From NCBI RefSeq assembly GCF_014633365.1, contig NC_068351.1, positions 24,400,366 through 24,464,365 on the forward strand: a DNA stretch of 64,000 bases, read 5' to 3'. Below the pieces are notes generated by a model. That model was not told the DNA's origin, made no database searches, and saw nothing but the letters and a program-made list of their open reading frames with translations. Of this stretch, positions 58,200 through 64,000 are shown in pieces (the stretch's first letter is position 1; the number at the start of each line of letters is the position of its first letter). Origin of the DNA: Diospyros lotus. Lineage: Eukaryota; Streptophyta; Magnoliopsida; Ericales; Ebenaceae. Made by a program: the position numbers and the translations under genes.

Positions 58200-59098
58200 T
58201 TTAAATAGCACTTATTTATGGCATTGTCGCCTTAAGCCATATAAATGAGACTCGCACATCCAACTTGTATAGAGCTGGATATCTTAGCACATTTGATTAT
58301 GAATCATATGGTGCTTGCAAATCTTGTTTGCTTGGCAAAATGACTAAGTCTCCTTTTAAAGTAAAAGGAGTGAAGGCCACATAAGTGCTAGGGTTTGTGC
58401 ACATTGATGTGTGTGAACCCACGTCCACCCAAACTAGAGGTGGATATGTCTACTTCATAACCTTTACTGATGATAGATCATGTTTTGGTTATGTGTATGT
58501 TATGGGGCACAAATCTGAGACTTTTGAAAAGTTTAAAGAATTCAGATTTGAAGTAGAGAAACAAATTGAGAAAAGTATCAAACTACTTCAATCAGATCGA
58601 GGTGGTGAATACTTGAACAGTGAGTTTTTAAATCATCTGAAGCAGAATGGGATTCTCTTACAATGGACTCCACTTGAAACACCAGTGATGAACGGTGTGT
58701 CTAAAGGAGGAATAGGACCTTGTTGGACATGGTCTGGTCCATGATGAGTCGCGCTGAACTCCCTATTTCATTTTGGGGATATGCACTCCTTACCGCGATC
58801 TTTGTTTTGAACAGGGTTCCAAGTAAATCAGTTACTCAGACTCCATATAAGATATGGAAAGGAAAGAAGCCAAATTTCTCTTTCCTTAAGATTTGGGGTT
58901 GTCAAATTTATGTTAAACGTGTTGACAGTAATAAGCTACAACCCAAATCGACGAGATATCTGTTTATGGGATATCCAAATGGATATTACTTTTACCACCC
59001 ATGTGAACAAAAGGTGTTTTGTTGCCAAGCATGTGGTATTCATTGAGAAGGAATTCTTAGATGCTGTGGCTAGTGGGAGGAATGTTAAACTCGAATAA
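58200..59098 (+). pseudogene. Integrase region of the copia element
   Basis: The pre-integrase motif LWHCRL (58217) and CKSCLLGKMTKSPF lead into the integrase core: HIDVCEPT, TFTDDRS, LQSDRGGEYL and WTPLETPVMNGVS. The first Asp position and the Asp of SDRGGEY are visible; the usual P(Q)QNG.SER region reads PVMNGVSK with a frame shift at about 58705. The frame recovers in LLDMVWSMMSRAELPISFWGYAL and PSKSVTQTPYKIWKGKKP. Not functional. Confidence 0.85.
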
Positions 59099-59165
59099 GA
59101 TTTGAGGCGAACCACAAATAAATACTCCCCTCCAGGAACTCGAGAAAGATAACACACAAGAACTT

Positions 59166-60590
59166 GTGTCAACTCCCCAACCTTCTACACAAGAACCTCA
59201 TAGGTCGACGAGCGTTCGTCGCGAGCAAGAGAGATATGGATTTCTCATTTCGGCACATGGAGATGTGATTCTAGCTGAGAACGATGAGTCTACTACCTAT
59301 GATGAGACAATGTCTGACATTGACTCTGGGTTATGGCAGATGGATGACAAAACAACTTTCCTTAATGGAAATCTGGTCGAGAATGTGTATATGACACAGC
59401 TTGACGGTTTTGTTACTCATAAACATGCAAATAAGATTTGTAACTTGCAAAGTTCCATTTATGGACTAAGGCAAGCATCCCGGAGTTAGAATCAATGTTT
59501 TGATGAAAAGATCAAAAGGTTTGATTTTTCACAAAAGGTAAGTTGATCCTTGTGTTTACAAGAAGGTTAGTGGGAGCGTGGTGGTCCTTTTAATCCTATA
59601 TGTGGACAATATATGGCTCATAGGGAATTGTGTTCCCATGATGCAATTAATTAAAATATGACTTTCAAAATATTTTCTCCATGAAGGATTTGGGAGAAGC
59701 AACCTATATTCTGGGAATAAGGATCTATAGAGATAGATCCAAGAGGTTGCTAGCACTCTCCCATAGCGCGTACATTGATAGGGTGCTAAAGAAGTTTAGC
59801 ATGGAAGATTCTAGGAGGAAAAGTCTTCCCATGTCACATGGAATACATCTCTCCAAGGCTATGTGTTTAAAGACACAAGATGAGAGAGATAGGATGAGTC
59901 GAGCACAATATGCCTTGGCTATTGGCTCGATCATGTATGCCATGTTATGTATGAGGCCTGATATCGCATATACTATGAGCATATGTAGTAGATATCAAGC
60001 TGATCCAGGTTAGAAACACTGGATTGCTATGAAAACCATTCTTAAGTACTTGTGAAGCACTAAAGAGATGTTTTTTGCCATATGGAGAATGAGAGCATAC
60101 CATGAAGGGGTTCATGGATGCCAGTTTCCAATTTGACCATGATGATTTTAAATCACGTGCAATCGAAATTTATATTCTGCCTATATGGCTGGGTCATGAG
60201 TTGGAAGAGTTCCAACAAGAGATAGTGGCAGATTCAACAACTGAAGTCGAATACATAACAACCTTCGAAGCAGCTAAGGAGGTTGTATGGATCCGTAAGT
60301 TCATTGATGAACTTAAAGTGGTGTCCAGCATTGTTGATCCAATAACAGTTATTGGGATAACAATGGAGCCATCGCGTAAGCGAAGGAACCACGGTCTCAT
60401 CAACGGACCAAATTTGTATTGCGACATCACCATATGATAATGGAGATTATCAGCTGAGGTGACATATAGAGAGAAAGTGTCGACGGATGACAACGTCGTA
60501 GATCCCTTGACTAAAGCTCTGTCCCAGGAGAAACATGAAAGTCATGTTCGATCATCAGGTATAAGATACATGAGTGATTGGCTCTAGTGC
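59166..60590 (+). pseudogene. RT and RNase H of the copia element, internally deleted
   Basis: ERYGFLISAHGDVIL and TYDETMSDIDS are followed directly by LWQMDDKTTFLNGN, so the usual N-terminal RT part (roughly 130 residues) is missing at about 59325-59335. The catalytic YVDD reads YVDN near 59602. MKDLGEATYILGIRIY, SIMYAMLCMRPDIAYTMS and the RNase H part (DASFQFDHDD; VADSTTEVEYI) follow with stops and shifts. RYMSDWL ends the frame before the polypurine tract. Confidence 0.88.
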
Positions 60591-60601
60591 AAGTGGGAGA
60601 T

Positions 60602-62511
60602 TGTTAGTGTAGGTGCTCTAGACCCAATCAGATTGGGTATGTTGTACACTGACAATTGTAATCATGTTTATTATTTGAATAAGGAGTTGTTCAAATTCAC
60701 AAGAAGTCATTCTATTAGTTTCTTGTTATTATTGTAATAACCGAATGAAACTAGATAGAAGTCCATATAATGTATACTGTGAATAATCTATAAAGATGTG
60801 AGATGATGCATCACAGTTTCTAGACATCATTAAACGTCCCAAGTCGTAGCAATGTCAAGAATGGACATTGACAATTGCGGTAAGACTTGTATGTGCTATG
60901 TTTTTGCTATGTGATAGCAATGGGGGTCTCACACCCATAGGCATGGGGATGCTTAGACAAGTACATAGGTGACCAATGTTGGAGAATGTGTCACTAGACA
61001 TGACTCACCATGAGAATCCATTTTGGTTATATGTTGATGGAATTCTTATACGAGATGGGTGTAACTAATCCTTAGACCTGAGGTTATCACGGTCATCTCA
61101 TAAGAAGACCGATATGCTTTGACATCGTTTCGATGGGCCTAGATAAAGGCTGCACGTGGGCGATCGTTGGGCATATCGTGAGGCTTATGGAGATGGGTGC
61201 ATAACCAAGATGGGACTCGTCTATCCTTTGATAGAGGATGATGTATCTAAGGCGCCTTCGGTGGATATTCACTTTAAATCCATGGCCATGGTAAAAGAGA
61301 TCAATAAGGAGTTATTGATTTACTTTCTATTAAGTGAAGATATCCAGAAGACCGAAGAAAACTCATGTGATCGTTATCAAGCAACACATCGCCATACTTG
61401 AGATCACATAAGATACATTGACGAGAGGATCGAATTACACGGTAACCATGCTCGTAAAAGGTTATTTGCGGATTATGAATCATTCTGAATAATTGGGTAG
61501 GCATGATGCCTTACTAGAGGCCAATCTTGTCTTATGTGTTCGTACCGACACATTGCCAACATATTCGGAAGCCTAATGAGTCATACGCAATAGGCACGGT
61601 CCCTGGCTTAAACCAGGAGAGTGGACGTATGGTTAAGTGGGACACTTCGGCAAGAAGTTATGCCGTCGTAGGTTCTCACGGAAAAAGAACAAATAGACGT
61701 AAATGACGTCGATATGACGAGGAGTCGTTATAATGGAAAGAGTTTCCTAAAATGGCAATTGATTAAATTAGGAAGGAGTTTCTAATTTAATGATTTTCTA
61801 TTTGTTGGAGTGGCAAATAGGAAATAAAATATTTTTGGGCTTAAGTTAATATTTGGACTAAATTAGATTTGGTCCAAATATTAAAATAAATATTATATTT
61901 GGACTAAATTAGATTTGGGCTAAATATTAAATAAAATATATTTGGGCTTGAATTAGTTTTGGGCCATAATATTTTATTTAACCTATAAAAGGATTGGGCC
62001 ATTTAATTATATTTCTAGTTGGACTAGAATAAGCCCACTTAAGATTCTAATTAAATTAGAATTAATGGGCTAGCCCAATCCATTAGGGTTTTAGAAACCC
62101 TAGGATATTTCATTATAAATATCCCTTTATGGGTTGCGCAAAATAGAAGTGATTTTTGGTGTCATTTTTCAAGAGTTGAAAAACGTATTGCCTTTCACTC
62201 TTCCCGTTTCTTTTGGCATCGATTTGAAACGTGGGTGTTCTTTTACCGTCCATACACAAGCCGCGCAAAGGAGAAGGAGCTAGCACTCCTATTCCGCTCT
62301 CCTTGCCAACGGACGCGTGCCGCGTATCACGAGTTAGAGGTCGGACGCTTAGACGGCTCGAATCCGCGAACGACTCGATAATCTAAAGGTTAGATTTATT
62401 TATTTGTTTGTGAATGATTTAATTTCGACGTTGATCCAATCGCCGGGATCGGGGTAAGTTCAAAATTTTGAATTACGCTGTTTACCCCGTAGCGATCTTG
62501 CTTCACTTTCA
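60602..62511 (+). repeat. 3' LTR of the copia element
   Basis: 1910 bp, same ends as the 5' LTR; TATAAATA at 62114-62121; one tandem unit fewer than the 5' LTR in the ATATTTGGACTAAATT block. Confidence 0.93.
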
Positions 62512-62516
62512 ACACC

Positions 62517-62905
62517 ATTCATCTAGGTACCACAAAAATGTATCAGAATCTACGATGTCAGTTTTGGTGGGATGGCATGAAGAAAGATGTGGCACAATTT
62601 GTCTCAAGGCGTTTTGTGTGCCAGCAGGTGAAGGCAGAACATCAGAAACCCGTAGGCTTACTATAATCGTTACCGATCCTATAGTGGAAGTGGGATAATA
62701 ATGGATTTTGTTACAAGCTTGCCTAGAACATTGAAGGGTTATGGTACAATATGGGTTATAGTTGATAGGTTAAGAAAATTAACTCACTTTTTGCTTATTA
62801 AGAAGATTTTTCCTTTAAATCGCTTGGCTAAGATGTATATTGAGGAGATCGTGAGATTGCATATTATTCCATCAAGCATAGTATCTGATCACGATCCTAG
62901 GTTTA
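62517..62905 (+). pseudogene. Gypsy element 1 integrase, continuation after the copia insertion
   Basis: Continues with LGTTKMYQNLRCQFWWDGMK (zinc-binding part), VCQQVKAEHQKPVGL, then after a frame change MDFVTSLPRTLKGYGTIWV, DRLRKLTHF and SIVSDHDPRF, the core with both visible Asp residues. It is broken at 62905 by the next insertion. Confidence 0.88.
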
Positions 62906-63275
62906 TGTCAAATCCTTGAGGACTTGACATTGATCAATTCGAAGCTTTTCTAAATTGACACTGAAAGCCAAAAATTCAAGTGAATTTTTGGGAATGAGAC
63001 GGGCAAATTGATAGAAAGGAGAGAGAGATCAGAAGAATGCGAGAGAGAAATAGAGAACAAAAGTTTGGAGGGAAATTCAGAGAATGATCTATTCAAATTC
63101 TCGATGGTTTCTCCATGAGGGGTGGGGTATAATTTATACCCCTTACCTGTGTACATATAGGCGTTCTCGCCAAGGCTGTTTACAAAATAACCTAACTACA
63201 TTATGTTCTTATTCTTTACTACTCATCCCACTTGCACCCTTACATTTTACCTAAGTACCCTCTAGGTACGTGACA
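62906..63275 (-). repeat. 3' LTR of gypsy element 2
   Basis: 370 bp. On the minus strand it starts TGTCACGTACC and ends GGATTTGACA. GTTTA (62901-62905) in the gypsy 1 integrase is the expected target-site copy; the other is outside the window. A TATA-like GGTATAAATTATACC lies near 63130. Confidence 0.85.
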
Positions 63276-64000
63276 ATACCCCCTCTTTGAGGTATTTCTT
63301 ATCCTCAAGAAATAGTCAGTAAATTGGATGCTTGCGGGAATTGGTTGAGCAACTCTAGAAGGTACTCCTAGGTGTTGTCATCTTCATGTTGATTGGTTCA
63401 TCTCACCCGTACTTGCATTATGGGTGCCCCTTGGCGGTAGATCACCTGTCTATTCACTATAGTTGCTGGTTCTAGAGCTCATTTGGTCTCCTACACTCCC
63501 AAAGGTAAGTGGGAACTCACCCGCTGTTCTCCTACTGCCTTCTTTAGCAATGACTCATGGAATATTGGGTGTATCTGAGTGTCCCTGGGTAACTGTAGTT
63601 TATAGGCCACTTTGCCAATCTTGGCTAAAAATGGAAAGGGCCCAAAGTATCTCAGACTTAGTTTGGAGATAGGACTTATAGTTAGGGACTTTAGGTGAGG
63701 CCCCATCAGTTTAATGTACACTTCCTCTCCTATTTCAAATTCTCTCTCATTTCTTCCCTTATCTTCCATTTGCTTCATACAATTATGTGCCATAGCTAGG
63801 TTTTTCTTAAGTTATTGTAGGACCTACTGTTGTTGTTATAGGTGCTCATCCATTACTACCACACTGGTAGGCCATGGAAGGGCTGGTAGTAGTGGTGATT
63901 TGTAGCCAAAGAGAGCCTCGAAAAGGGACATTCGGAGAGCACTGTGGTGGTTGGAGTTATACCACCATTGTGCTATTGATAACCATTTGTGCCAGCCTCT
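62906..64000 (-). mobile_element. Reina-like chromovirus (gypsy element 2), 3' part, runs off the window
   Basis: On the minus strand, from the window edge: end of the integrase core (GWHKWLSIAQWWYN, SLFEALFGY), the C-terminal region (FEIGEEVYIKL, RYFGPFPFLAKIGKVAY, HPIFHESLLKKAVG) and a chromodomain-like stretch (NRQVIYRQGAPIMQVRV, EYLLELLNQFP). A polypurine tract AAAGAGGGGG and a short LTR follow. Chromodomain plus 370-bp LTR fits the Reina lineage (recalled). Several stops show it is inactive. Confidence 0.85.

Larger units (their letters stand above)
53067..62511 (+). mobile_element. Full-length Ty1/copia retrotransposon nested in gypsy element 1
   Basis: 9445 bp with two LTRs (53067-55016, 60602-62511), perfect target duplication ACACC (53062-53066 and 62512-62516), primer site TGGTATCAGAGCC (55018-55030) and polypurine tract AAGTGGGAGAT before the 3' LTR. 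By eye the LTRs differ at roughly 30 positions plus one repeat-unit indel, so insertion is fairly recent. The internal coding region is nonetheless badly broken. It splits the gypsy integrase. Confidence 0.95.
45838..62905 (+). mobile_element. Ty3/gypsy chromovirus-type element (Tekay/Del-like), host of nested insertions
   Basis: The element starts with a 2.1-kb LTR and keeps gag, protease, RT, RNase H and part of integrase in normal gypsy order. The sequence is cut by a CACTA element (49546-51154), a copia element (53067-62511) and, from 62906, a second gypsy element that separates it from its own 3' end. All coding parts contain stops or shifts. Lineage is inferred from the long LTR, the tRNA-Met primer site and the integrase motifs. 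Confidence 0.88.

Overview
This is plant nuclear DNA, almost certainly from a eudicot. The evidence is two intron-containing plant genes with GT-AG splice sites, AT-rich intergenic sequence, and many plant-type transposable elements (Ty1/copia, Ty3/gypsy including chromoviruses and Tat-like elements, CACTA, hAT, Harbinger-type MITE, Helitron-like, RTE LINE). There is no sign of bacterial, organellar or viral genome sequence. All homology statements come from reading motifs; no database was searched.

Host genes. At the left edge lies the 5' half of a minus-strand F-box-like/leucine-rich-repeat gene (coding exons 2392-2195, 1980-1852 and 1712-1505; the rest lies left of the window). It has a CT-repeat leader near 3600 and a promoter-like block at 3.70-3.84 kb. 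In the middle, on the plus strand, is a complete ten-exon gene (32084-41621) for a 448-residue COG0523/CobW GTPase with a probable chloroplast transit peptide, a P-loop, a CxCC metal motif, an NKTD motif and a His-rich loop. The two genes are head to head. From memory they match the neighbouring Arabidopsis genes AT1G15740 and AT1G15730, so this looks like an old gene pair pushed about 28 kb apart by transposons.

Region by region. 1-0.63 kb: 3' end of a copia element, antisense in an LRR-gene intron. 4.8-6.9 kb: an inverted-repeat DNA transposon split by a second one. 7.0-15.2 kb: LTR debris, namely a minus-oriented LTR-like block, a truncated copia element (8775-11250), a 1.5-kb solo LTR with perfect target duplication (12183-13688) and a decayed Tat-like LTR. 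15.4-19.0 kb: a Helitron-like element holding an LTR element with 5S-rRNA-like sequence. 20.7-26.2 kb: a Tat-like non-autonomous LTR element with an antisense ORF. 26.7 kb: a MITE. 27.4-30.4 kb: a small minus-oriented LTR element filled with two tandem arrays. 30.4-31.6 kb: a hAT element. 43.6-44.1 kb: a TIR element with a perfect hairpin. 44.8-45.7 kb: a 5'-truncated RTE LINE. 45.8-64 kb: a chromovirus-type gypsy element carrying three later insertions: CACTA (49546-51154), a full-length copia element (53067-62511) and a minus-strand Reina-like gypsy element (62906 to beyond the window).

The host genes show no operon-like cooperation. The window is best read as a layered record of insertions, many with target-site duplications that can be read directly. 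All transposon coding regions are broken except a short LINE reverse-transcriptase C-terminal ORF.
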